NCBI RefSeq assembly: GCF_002215035.1
Contig: NZ_NKFP01000005.1
Span: 1-54,047, forward strand
Direction: 5' to 3'
Origin: Leptolyngbya ohadii IS1
Lineage (GTDB): Bacteria > Cyanobacteriota > Cyanobacteriia > Elainellales > Elainellaceae
Length of the DNA: 54,047 nucleotides
The position numbers and the translations under genes were made by a program. Of the stretch, positions 33,201-41,264 are shown in pieces. The first letter of the stretch is position 1; each line of letters opens with the position of its first letter. The notes beneath the pieces were generated by a model that worked only from the letters and a program-made list of their open reading frames with translations, was not told where the DNA came from and did no database searches.

Positions 33201-36200
33201 TCGATATTTGGCTTCCGATTCGCGTAAGTCTGCTTCAGCGCGGGCGCGTTCGATGCGCGGAAAAACGCGGCTCGCAATTTCCCGCAAAAGCTCGATTTCG
33301 TCCACTCGCCACTCGCGCGGTTCTCGGCTCGTTACGGTGATGTTTGCCACCCAGCGTCCGTGCCGCTGAAATGGAACCGTGACAAAGCTGCCGATTTGCA
33401 GCCGGGCGTAAGCCTCCGCGTTCGCGCGTTCGTCGTGCCCGGTGTTGCAGACAATGACTGCTTCGCCAGCGCGACCGGCGCGGCTGAACTCTTCGCCAAA
33501 ATAATCTGCCAGCCGAAAGGTTTGCTTGAGGCTCGCAACGTCTGCGGTGTTCCAGCCGTGATGGATGGTGGCTTCGTTTTTGGCTTCGTCAACGTCCGCA
33601 AAAATGCAGCCCGAAGCTTGTAGGAATTCGCCGAGATGCGCGCCGACTGTTTGTATAATCTCGTCAGGTGCAGACAGTCGGGATAACTCCTTGCCGATTT
33701 CGTCGAGAAAAGCGACGTTCAGTTCGCGGTTTTTGCGATCGGTAATGTCGTTAAAGACGATCGCGAGTTGTTTTTTCTGCAAGTCACCGTGTCGATTGAC
33801 ACTGATTCGGTAATATCGCCCTAAATCCGCCATCTCGATCTCAAACTCAATCGGCTCACCCATGACCAGAGCCTGTTGATAGTTGGCGAAAAGTTCGGGA
33901 TCGTGATTGGGCGCGAAGGAAAGTCCCGTTTTGCCAAGGGGGTCACTCAATCCGCTTTGCCGTTCAAAAGCGGAATTCGCTTCTAGAAAGCGGTAGTCGA
34001 TCGGCTGCTGCTGTTCGTTATAGATGAGTTCGATGATGCAAAAGCCATCGTTCATCGATTCAAACAGCGATCGATATTTCGCTTCCGATTCGCGCAAGGT
34101 ATCTTCGGCTTTTGCGCGCTCGATCGCCGCCCACGTGCGTTCGGCAACTTCTTCGACCAACTTGATCTCAGCCGATGTCCAGCGACGCGGAACTGACGAG
34201 ATTGCGACCATTGACCAGAGCGGGTAGTTTTCCTTGCGTAAGGTTGCTGCTACCATTGCGCGCATTCCGAGATTACGACTGTTACGCCTCTCGGCTTCCG
34301 ACAATCCCTGTCTTTCCCAGTCGTCTTCAATCACGAGGGTTCCTTCAAACGTGGTCTTAAAAGCTTCGGGGTAATCGGACAAGACAAAGTAGTCGGGCAA
34401 CGGCGGCACACTGTCGTTGCCAATTTGATAATTGAGGTCGGCGCGGTTATCTTCCAGATAGTACGTTGTGATGTAACTGCGATCGAGCTGCAATTGCTCG
34501 ATGAGCATTTGGATAGCACGGTTCGCTATGGCATCCACATCTGGCTCTGTCCGCAGCGCGTCGGAGAACTTGAGTAGGAAAGCTTGCTGTTGCTCCCGTT
34601 GTTTGCGATCAGTGATGTTGTCGAAGACGGCAGCGATCAGGTTGCTGCCCGCGCCGCCGACACACGAATGATGCACGCTAAACCAGCGATCGAGGTCGGC
34701 AATGTAATCTTCTTCTCGAATTGGAATGCCCGTATCGGCAACTCGCTGATTTTTTTCAAACCACGAAGGCTCAAGATTCGGAACGAGTTCGCTTGCCCAA
34801 CGTCCGACTACGTTCGTCAATCCGGTAAGCCGCTCGTATGCTTCGTTGGTTTCGCGGTAAAGCATATCGACAACGTTTCCGTTTTCATCGCGCTTGAGTT
34901 CGTAGATGGCAAAACCTTCATCAATCGCCTCGAACAACGTGCGATATTTGACTTCCGATGCGCGCAATGCTTCCAGGGCGACCCGTTGCTCATGAATATC
35001 GGTCGCCGCACCATACATCTTAATCACCTTGCCACTTTCATCCTTGAGCGGCGAAGCCTTAACGACGAACCAGCGATAGGCTCCATCATGCCGCCGAATG
35101 CGGTGTTCTTGTTGCAGCGGTATTCCCTGTTCGACGGCTTCCTGGTAATGCCGCGCTGACCCTTCCTGATCGTCTGGGTGAATGACATTCGTCCAACCCC
35201 GACAGATCGCCTGCTCGAAGGTTTGCCCCGTGTATTCCATCCAGCGCTGGTTATACCAGTTGGTCGAGCCGCTCGGTTCGCTATCCCACAGCAGATCGGG
35301 AACGAGGTTGGCGATCGACTGCAAGCGGGCTTCCGACTCGCGCAGAGTAGCTTCGGCTTGCCGTTGTTCGATCAGGTCAGCCGCCTGCCGCGCTAGCAAG
35401 TCGAGAAACCGCAGTTCGCGATCGCTCGGACGGTGCCTCGTTTCACGCCAGTGAGCATTCAGCATTCCGAGCGGCGTGCCCGTGCGCGAAACCAACGGTA
35501 GCGCCAGCGCGGCTTGAATACCTTCGTTGATGAGCAATTGACAGCCAAAGTCCGCAACTTCGTCAGGGAAGTCAACGAATGCTCGCTGTCCCGTGTTCAT
35601 GGCGATACCACAGGCAGTGCGGCTGCTTGCGTCAACGTGGTGGAAATAGTCGGTGATGGTGCGCGAGAAGTTCTGGCTCGCGATCAGTTCGAGCGACTTC
35701 GTTTGCGGATCGTAGATCTGGATGGTTCCCGCATCGGCGCGGGCGATGGTAATGGTAGCAGAGAGGATCTCGTCATAGATCGTCGTGACATTCTCCTCGC
35801 TAATGAGGCGCACTGCGAGTTTACGCAGCAGTTCCTCGTTCGCGAGGTCGGCGGCGATCGCGGCTTCAGCCCGTTTGCGTTCGTCTTCGACGCGCTTGCG
35901 CTCGCTAATATCATAAGAAACCACCAGTACCGCATAAACCTCTCCGCTGTCAGTCCGAAGCGGTGTCCCCCGTGAGATGTAAGTATGCTCGTGAGCCTGG
36001 TGTTCATGCTCAAAGGGTTCTCCTGCCAGAGCTTGACGATACATCGGCTCGTAGCTTGCGGCTAGATCGGGCGGCAGCACCTCAAAAATCGTCCGCCCCA
36101 TAAAGTCCTCTGGTTTGAATCCGGCAGTTGCCAGTGCTTCCCCTTCCGCTAGCAAATAGCGCAGATTCCGATCAACGACAAACGTTGCCCCTCCCGGAAG

Positions 36201-36281
36201 ATTAGCAATCAAAGCCCGTGATAGCGCTTCGGTCGTAAAAATCGGGTTTGGCATGGTGGTCTCAGAATCAGGGTTTTGCAT
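30279..36281 (-). CDS. Very large multi-sensor hybrid kinase with HK-receiver-HK core
   Basis: The ATG at 36281 has GGGAG 10 nt upstream and lies 7 nt past the stop of the preceding kinase. The product is 2000 residues. A PAS at about 10-125, a GAF at 145-310, and alternating PAS and GAF modules to about 1330 precede HisKA 1 with H1353 (SHEFRTPLTL), an HATPase, a receiver with D1679 (IVSDVMMPGLDG), HisKA 2 with H1775 (SHELNTPLVS) and a last HATPase. Phosphate could flow between two kinase cores through the internal receiver. It is the third gene of the operon that starts with the response regulator at 40698. It is probably soluble. Signals cannot be named. Confidence 0.88.
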   Translation of the reverse strand: MQNPDSETTMPNPIFTTEALSRALIANLPGGATFVVDRNLRYLLAEGEALATAGFKPEDFMGRTIFEVLPPDLAASYEPMYRQALAGEPFEHEHQAHEHTYISRGTPLRTDSGEVYAVLVVSYDISERKRVEDERKRAEAAIAADLANEELLRKLAVRLISEENVTTIYDEILSATITIARADAGTIQIYDPQTKSLELIASQNFSRTITDYFHHVDASSRTACGIAMNTGQRAFVDFPDEVADFGCQLLINEGIQAALALPLVSRTGTPLGMLNAHWRETRHRPSDRELRFLDLLARQAADLIEQRQAEATLRESEARLQSIANLVPDLLWDSEPSGSTNWYNQRWMEYTGQTFEQAICRGWTNVIHPDDQEGSARHYQEAVEQGIPLQQEHRIRRHDGAYRWFVVKASPLKDESGKVIKMYGAATDIHEQRVALEALRASEVKYRTLFEAIDEGFAIYELKRDENGNVVDMLYRETNEAYERLTGLTNVVGRWASELVPNLEPSWFEKNQRVADTGIPIREEDYIADLDRWFSVHHSCVGGAGSNLIAAVFDNITDRKQREQQQAFLLKFSDALRTEPDVDAIANRAIQMLIEQLQLDRSYITTYYLEDNRADLNYQIGNDSVPPLPDYFVLSDYPEAFKTTFEGTLVIEDDWERQGLSEAERRNSRNLGMRAMVAATLRKENYPLWSMVAISSVPRRWTSAEIKLVEEVAERTWAAIERAKAEDTLRESEAKYRSLFESMNDGFCIIELIYNEQQQPIDYRFLEANSAFERQSGLSDPLGKTGLSFAPNHDPELFANYQQALVMGEPIEFEIEMADLGRYYRISVNRHGDLQKKQLAIVFNDITDRKNRELNVAFLDEIGKELSRLSAPDEIIQTVGAHLGEFLQASGCIFADVDEAKNEATIHHGWNTADVASLKQTFRLADYFGEEFSRAGRAGEAVIVCNTGHDERANAEAYARLQIGSFVTVPFQRHGRWVANITVTSREPREWRVDEIELLREIASRVFPRIERARAEADLRESEAKYRSLFDTIDEGFAIAEVIYDDSGQPVDILYLEANLAASRLTGVPDLTQQRLSELSPDWETDWAELYDRVAQSGISERTERYATPFQRWYDFFVFRLEAAAESSNRRVAVIFQDITDRKRAEEHQAFLLKLSDALRAESNPDSVGVLATQMLAQYMEVERCHIIRLSLAQGLGWVGPECHAPDLPHLTGEYRYADFPIVMHRLETEPLIIHDLWNDSSLPETDKQSIAAMGMQAALTCPLRKGARDTIWALNVGDRNPRTWSEHDRVLVEEAAERIWAAIERAKAEAAMREAELQRVREQSAREQERQRAESLVELDRAKTLFFSNVSHEFRTPLTLSLAPLQDALSDRTHPLDPVHRERLELVHCNSLRLLKLVNTLLDFSRIEAGRMEAVYEPTDLATFTAELSSVFRSAIERAGLQLIVDCPPLPEPVFVDREMWEKIVLNLLSNAFKFTFEGEIRVSLHSTDRNQAVLQIQDTGAGIAPEHLPHLFERFYQVRGTQARTHEGSGIGLALVHELVRLQGGTIEVSSTVGEGTCFTIALPFGTDHLPSDRLHFEGDRPAVRTLASTAMGATAYVEEAERWLPEGNGEEISIPTSYSLLPTPPSARVLVIDDNADMREYLTRILCDHVQVEAVADGTAALAAVQAQVPNLIVSDVMMPGLDGFELLQALRADSRTREIPIILLSARAGEEAIVEGLEAGADDYLIKPFSAQELISRVTAHLQTAQLRGEALQEARSTLRSRDEFISVVSHELNTPLVSILGWTRMLRSSPSNPVMLNKALDTIERNATLQGKLVQDLLDLSRITAGKLRLNPQPIELQPVIETAIATVTQSAAEKGINLTWQEPVTEPVVVMGDGDRLSQVLINLLTNAIKFTPESGSVTLELSVVNNDNSADDSYAEIRVTDTGIGIAAEFLPHVFDRFRQAEEAHSAKGLGLGLAIAHHIVELHDGTIHADSAGEGQGATFTVRLPLLQNSES

Positions 36282-36288
36282 GTACTGG

Positions 36289-38389
36289 TCACTCCCGCGC
36301 TTGAGGATCGGACTTGATTTGAGCCGCACGGGTCAGTGGCAGTCTGACAATCAAGGTTGCGCCTTGTCCTTCACCCTCACTGGCGACCTCGATCGTACCG
36401 TGGTGCAATTCGATGATGTGACGGGCGATCGCCAGTCCAATCCCGACTCCTCCAGGGGTATGACGACTGGGCACTTCTGCCTGGGTGAAGCGATCGAAGG
36501 CGAAGGGCAGAAAATCAGGACGGATGCCACTTCCGGTATCGCTGATAGTGAGTTGTATGTCAGAGTCAAAACAATCCAACTGAACAGTGACTTGTCCACC
36601 TTCTGGGGTAAATTTGATAGCGTTCTCTAGCAGGTTAGTAATGACTTGTTTCAGTCGATCGCCATCCGCAAACACATTGCTCGGCACCTGATTGGATATT
36701 GTTTCAACCAGTTGAATATTTTTTGCCTCAGCCGCTTCCTGAAAGGCTGTCGTCACGTTCCGAACGAGAGAAGCCAGATCAACAATTTGAGACTTTAGGC
36801 GCAGCTTTCCAGAGAGAATGCTTGCTACATCCAACAAGTTCTTAATCAGTTTTGCTTCAATCGTGGCGTTACGCTCGATCGTTGCCAGTGCTCGTGCCGT
36901 TGTATCAGGATCAAGGGATTTGGTTTGGAGAAATCGTGCCCATCCCAGAATGCTTGCCAGCGGCGATTGCAGTTCATGCGTGACTGTCATGAGAAACTCA
37001 TTTTTGAAGCGATTGGCGGATAGCTCCTGACGAAGTTGAGACATTTGCAGTTGGGTTTCGACTCGTGCCACCAACTCCCGCGCAGAGAAGGGTTTGATCA
37101 GGTAATCATCGGCTCCAGCTTCCAGCCCTTCCACTGTTGCTTCTTCGCCTGCTCGTGCTGACAAAAGAATAATTGGAATACTTTGAGTGATGGGGTCAGC
37201 CCGCAGTGTCTTGAGCAGTTGAAAGCCGTCCACCTCTGGCATCATCACATCGGTCAGGACGAGGTCAGGTAGCTGTTGTTGGATCATGTCGAGGGCGATC
37301 GCCCCATTTGCAGCCGTCTCTACTTGCCATCGCTGGGTCAATAACCGCTTCAGGTAGCCCCGCATATCGGCATTATCATCCACCAGCAGAATTCGACTGG
37401 ATGCCGAGGAGGAGGTATGGGCATAGGTTGGCGCAAAGGGTGTTTCTCGTTCTTCCTGACGTGTAATCGCTTGGGTGCTTTCATTCTCTTGAGGCAACCA
37501 CCGCAACGCTTCCTCCACATAGGGGGATGCTCCTGTTGCGGTTGATGCTAACGTTCGGGTTGCCCCAATTCGTTCAGCGGGTAAATGAGCGCAGCCAGTC
37601 GGAATCAACACGTGAAAGCAACTACCTTCCCCCTCAACACTGCTCACCTCAACCGTGCCGCTATGCAGTTTGACTAATTCCTGCACCAACGATAAACCAA
37701 TTCCTGATCCTTCAAAGGTGCGTCCCTGCGCTCCTTTGACCCGGTAGAATCGCTCAAACAGATGCCCCATTTCTACGGCTGGAATGCCAATGCCCGTGTC
37801 TTGTACCGCGAGTTCAACGTGGTTGCCAACGAGATGTAAACGAACCGTAATTGTGCCTGTAAAGGTAAATTTGAACGCATTGGAGATGAGATTGAGCACA
37901 ATCTTTTCCCACATCTCGCGATCGACATAAATTGGCTCATGTAAAGGGGGACAATCAACCACCAAGCGCAACTTTGCCCGCTCGATCGCAGACCGAAAGA
38001 CACTCGCTAATTCTGCGGTCAAGGTTGCTAAATCAGTCGGTTCATAAACGGCAGAGATTCGATCGCTCTCAATGCGGGAGAAATCCAGTAGGGTGTTGAC
38101 CAGCTTGAGCAACCGCAAGCCATTCCGTTGGATAACTTCAATTCGCTGCTGTTGATTGGGTAACAGTGGCTCATCTCGATCGCTTAACGCATCCTCCGCA
38201 GGACCGAGCATCAGCGTCAGCGGTGTACGAAACTCATGGCTGACATTGCTGAAGAAAGTGGTTTTGGCGCGATCGAGTTCTGCCAGTGCCTCCGCCCGTT
38301 TGCGCTCTGCCTCATAGCTGCGAGCCGTGGCAATGGAACTTTCAACTTGCTGAGCAACTAATTCCAGAAATGAACGGTATTCGGAATTG
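36289..38389 (-). pseudogene. Hybrid kinase, 3' fragment (split by the IS1-type element)
   Basis: This piece encodes the kinase core: the H box SHEFRTPLTLM (His codon at 38236-38238), HATPase with NLISNAFKF, a receiver with VLTDVMMPEVDG, a second HisKA with THELQSPLASI and a final HATPase. Across the insertion the frame joins the fragment at 39254-40222. With the element and one 8-bp target copy removed, the gene is 3057 bp, exactly 1019 codons with the stop, and the junction reads LQFNSEYRSFLELVAQQ. In the rejoined protein the first histidine is residue 370. As it stands the fragment lacks a natural start, although an internal ATG at 38211 exists. The kinase is probably inactive. Confidence 0.9.
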
Positions 38390-38435
38390 GGTAGTGCTCT
38401 TTAGTAAAGGGTAGAGAAAATTAGGAGTAGCTATC

Positions 38436-38507
38436 ATGGTTGAGTCTTCTATCATGCATCTCCTGTTTAACGTGTTCCATCATGAAGCCTTATCTCCTCT
38501 GCCCTAA
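38436..38507 (+). CDS. Possible 23-residue leader frame of the IS element
   Basis: An ATG at 38436 has a strong ribosome site (TTAGGAG, about 8 nt upstream) and opens a short frame beginning MVESSIMHLL that stops just inside the transposase gene, in a different frame. The transposase ATG at 38482 has no such site. The short frame may couple translation to the transposase or help limit it. It could equally be chance. Confidence 0.3.
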   Translation: MVESSIMHLLFNVFHHEALSPLP

Positions 38508-39216
38508 CTGTGGCTCAGACGACATCATGAAAAACGGCACCACTCGTCGTGGCAAGCAGAATTACAAATGCCGCGATTGTGGTCGTCAGTTCGTTGAAGA
38601 CCCGCAGTGGAGAGCTATCGACCCAGACCGCAAAGCAATGGTTGACTGTTTGTTGCTGGAGAAGATTCCTTTGGCGGGTATTGCTCGTGTGATGAACCTA
38701 TCGCAGGACTGGCTGCAACGCTATGTCAACCGTTGCTACGCTGGGGTGCGTCAAAGGGTTCAAGTGCATCCTAAAGCTAGGGGACCCTTAGAGGTGCAGA
38801 TGGATGAATTATGGTCGTTTGTGGATGATAAGGGCAACAAGCAGTGGGTGTGGTTGGCACTGGATGTTGCAACGCGTGAGATTGTCGGATGTTATGTTGG
38901 CGACCGTTCAGCAGAGGCTGCAATGAGATTATGGCAATCGATGCCTGCTGTTTATCGACAATGTGCCATCGTGTACACCGACTACTGGGAAGCTTATGCC
39001 AAGGTTTTACCGAGTAAACGTCATTGTGCAGTAGGCAAGGAGAGCGGCTTGACCAGCTACATTGAACGATTCAACAACACGCTGAGGCAACGAGTGTCAC
39101 GCTTAGTGAGGAGAACATTGTCGTTCTCGAAGAAGCTGGAGAATCACATTGGAGCGATTTGGTATTTCATTCATCACTACAACAAACTGATAGGTGCAGA
39201 GGTACTTAGTCGTTAG
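38482..39216 (+). CDS. IS1-family transposase, single frame
   Basis: The ATG at 38482 gives 244 residues. An N-terminal zinc-ribbon (CPNCGSDDIMKNG and CRDCGRQF) is followed by a helix-turn-helix and the IS1-type DDE domain: D in QMDELWSFVDD, D in VYTDYWEAY and E in YIERFNNTLRQR, then RRTLSFSK. Classical IS1 makes the transposase by frameshifting between insA and insB; here the whole protein is one frame, as in a known IS1 subgroup. It cuts and joins element ends. The gene is intact. Confidence 0.95.
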   Translation: MKPYLLCPNCGSDDIMKNGTTRRGKQNYKCRDCGRQFVEDPQWRAIDPDRKAMVDCLLLEKIPLAGIARVMNLSQDWLQRYVNRCYAGVRQRVQVHPKARGPLEVQMDELWSFVDDKGNKQWVWLALDVATREIVGCYVGDRSAEAAMRLWQSMPAVYRQCAIVYTDYWEAYAKVLPSKRHCAVGKESGLTSYIERFNNTLRQRVSRLVRRTLSFSKKLENHIGAIWYFIHHYNKLIGAEVLSR

Positions 39217-39253
39217 TAAAGGCTGCTTATTCTCTATCCTTTACTAAATAGGG

Positions 39254-40222
39254 CTACCCGGAATTGAACTGAAGGCGCGGACTAATGCCAGCCACCAGCA
39301 GACATTCCGCCTGTTCTTTACTGCCCGATAGGATCGGGAGAATCATTGCAGAACGGGGGCTTTCGGGCCACGGTCCTCCCGGTAACACTCCGAAGCGATC
39401 GCCCACGTCGGTCATCAGCAGAGGTTCACGGCTCTGAAGTACTTCAGTCAGTAACCAACCCTGCGACTGCTCCGTTGAATTGCTCGTGTCAGACCCCGGA
39501 GTTAGCGTCATCGTTGGAGGTGCAGCGGCACTATCTGCACTCAGTCCACTTGCAGCCACCAGTTCTGCCAAATTACCTTCAGAATTGACCTGATAGAACA
39601 AGGTGAAGGGGATATCGTAGGGGTTGAGCGTATCAGCGGCGGCAGTGCAAGCGGACTGTAGCGTTTTTGCCCCGCTTCCGGCTGTGGCTACCTCTCGCAA
39701 CATCGTCAGGCGACGGCGATCAATCACTTGCTGAGTGGTTTCAGTGTTCGTACAAAGTATTCCACTGAATTTGCCCACCTCATCCAAAATAGGGCTGTAG
39801 CACACCGTAAAATAGGCTTCTTCTAGGTCGCCAAAGCGCAAGAGCTGAAACAGCAGATCTTCCGCAAAGACGGCTTCACCCGTATCCTTAATTCCCTTAA
39901 ACATTGGCTTGATTTGGTCATCCCAAATTTCTGACCAAGTCTCGCGTAGGGGTAGCCCAAGTGCCTTTGGATGATTTCTCCCATAATTGGCAATGCAGGC
40001 ATCGTTGTAAAGCTGAATCAGGTCATCTCCCCAAAAAATGGTTTGGGAAAAGCGAGACGCAAGCATGGTACTGACCATGCTTCGTAGGGTTGGCGACCAG
40101 TTCTCGACCGGACCTAAAGGCGTGCTCGACCAATTGTGCGATCGCATCAAGGCTCCCATTTCGCCACCGCCTGCAAATAGGACCTCAGATAAGGGATTGG
40201 GGGATTCGGAAGCGATCGTCAT
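39254..40222 (-). pseudogene. Hybrid kinase, 5' fragment (split by the IS1-type element)
   Basis: This fragment holds the true start of the interrupted kinase (ATG at 40222) and its sensory part: a PAS-like domain at about 20-160 (MGALMRSHNWSSTPLGPVEN, DDLIQLYNDACIANYGR) and a GAF-like domain at about 170-320. It runs into the IS element and stops after FNSG. A product of 322 residues could be made but lacks any kinase core. Its start follows a tandemly duplicated ribosome-binding sequence. It is the second gene of the operon beginning at 40698. Confidence 0.9.
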
Positions 40223-40223
40223 A

Positions 40224-40255
40224 CCTGGCTCTCCTGGTTCCTGGCTCTCCTGGAT
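40224..40255 (-). repeat. Tandem 16-bp duplication carrying the ribosome site
   Basis: On the minus strand two 16-bp units containing CCAGGAGAGCCAGG stand side by side directly before the ATG at 40222. Each unit contains AGGAG; the nearer one lies about 8 nt from the start. Units differ at one position (40224-40239 and 40240-40255). Confidence 0.7.
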
Positions 40256-40293
40256 CGCGATGCAGCTTTACAGTAAACTCTACCAATTTTGGT

Positions 40294-40698
40294 TTAGGCT
40301 GATGCTCGCCCAGCCAATTTCGCGATCGTTTCAACCCACTCGTTGGGTTGAGCGAACTTGTGTAGAAAGGCATCAAACCCAGCCTTTAGAGATTTCTCCT
40401 TGTCCTCATCTTGGTAAGCCGTAATTGCGGTGGCGGGAAGATGCCCTCCCTCTTTTGCCTCGAACTGGCGGATCTGTCGAATCAGGTCATGACCACTGCC
40501 ACCCGGCATCCGAATGTCGCAGACCAACACATCGGGTTGATCTGCCTTTAATACCTCGAATGCCGCTGCTGCGCTGGCAACTGCCTTAACGCTCATCCCC
40601 TGCGCTTCCAGGACAATCGTGATAAATTCCCGGATGTCCGTTTCGTCATCGACAACCAGCACCCGTAACCCATCCAGAGATTGAGGCATTTGTGTCAT
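40294..40698 (-). CDS. Single-domain response regulator (receiver only)
   Basis: The ATG at 40698 has AAGGAG about 7 nt upstream; the ATG at 40704 would leave no spacing. The product is 134 residues, one receiver domain: VLVVDDETDIREF, phospho-acceptor D in VLVCDIRMPGGSG, T in ATAITAY and K in FLHKF. No output domain is present, so it acts through protein contacts, most likely with the hybrid kinases encoded behind it. It is the first gene of the minus-strand signalling operon; the next start is 71 nt after its stop. Confidence 0.9.
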   Translation of the reverse strand: MTQMPQSLDGLRVLVVDDETDIREFITIVLEAQGMSVKAVASAAAAFEVLKADQPDVLVCDIRMPGGSGHDLIRQIRQFEAKEGGHLPATAITAYQDEDKEKSLKAGFDAFLHKFAQPNEWVETIAKLAGRASA

Positions 40699-40905
40699 CG
40701 GCATTTCTCCTTTTGCTTAGATTCCTGCCCAGTGAGATGCCAGGAAAACGCAGGCAACTTTTTGCTGCACTGGACTCAAAGTACAGCACCTCAATCTGAA
40801 GGGGTCAACCCTCGTGTGGCTTATCTTAAGCAAGAGTTGGTGTATTCAAAGAAACAAGTTCACCAGCCTTGTCTTATGAGAGGTAAGGAGGGTTTTATCG
40901 GACCC

Positions 40906-40971
40906 AGTTGTCTGAGAATAATCAGATAGAGATAATTGCACTTATCTCTATCTGATTATTCTCAGACAACT
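40906..40971. repeat. Perfect 30-bp inverted repeat with 6-nt loop
   Basis: Left arm 40906-40935 and right arm 40942-40970/71 are exact complements (core GTCTGAGAATAATCAGATAG), with loop TTGCAC. A short T-rich run (TTTTCTT) follows on the plus strand only. It lies in the 560-bp gap 40705-41264, which holds no gene. It could be a bidirectional terminator between the mobilization and signalling operons, a transfer-origin element or a small non-autonomous mobile element. Confidence 0.8.
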
Positions 40972-41048
40972 TTTCTTCCCAATCTGCTCAAAATCTCTCT
41001 AATCAAGCTTTTGAAGGCAATCGAGGTCTTGCTAACCCTCAGTTCAAC

Positions 41049-41098
41049 TTGATGCGTGTCAGAATGAGGGCAAGCATGAGAAATTTGACACGCATCAA
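41049..41098. repeat. Inverted repeat TTGATGCGTGTCA-N24-TGACACGCATCAA
   Basis: Two perfect 13-bp arms lie 167 bp beyond the 3' end of the relaxase gene. A second small hairpin, GATCTGAAA-TAG-TTTCGGATC, lies at 41159-41179. Transfer origins usually contain such inverted repeats beside the nick site, but they more often lie upstream of the relaxosome genes, so oriT is only one option. The remaining bases of 40705-41264 show nothing else. Confidence 0.55.
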
Positions 41099-41264
41099 AA
41101 CTAAAGTACTTCCAACTGAAAGCCAGACTTGTAGAGTGTAGAAGTTCATTTAAATTGGGATCTGAAATAGTTTCGGATCTCAATTCTCAGAACGCTAGTT
41201 TGGCAACACTTCAGAAAGCTGAGTTGGACGTAATTATGTCTGCACAATCTTTTGATAAATCACT

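Larger units (their letters stand above)
38390..39258 (+). mobile_element. Complete IS1-family insertion sequence, 869 bp
   Basis: The terminal inverted repeats start GGTAG and match at about 25 of 29 positions, sharing TTTAGTAAAGG and TAGAGAA. The element is flanked by perfect 8-bp target duplications CGGAATTG at 38382-38389 and 39259-39266. It carries one transposase gene. It lies inside a hybrid kinase gene in the opposite orientation. The intact duplication and ends point to a fairly recent insertion. Confidence 0.95.

Noticed and set aside
34584-35159. 191-residue plus frame inside the 2000-residue kinase
   Set aside because: It is antisense to conserved PAS/GAF coding; no ribosome site.
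40906-41264. CRISPR-like or attachment array near the mobilization genes
   Set aside because: Only inverted, non-periodic repeats are present; no direct repeat with spacers.
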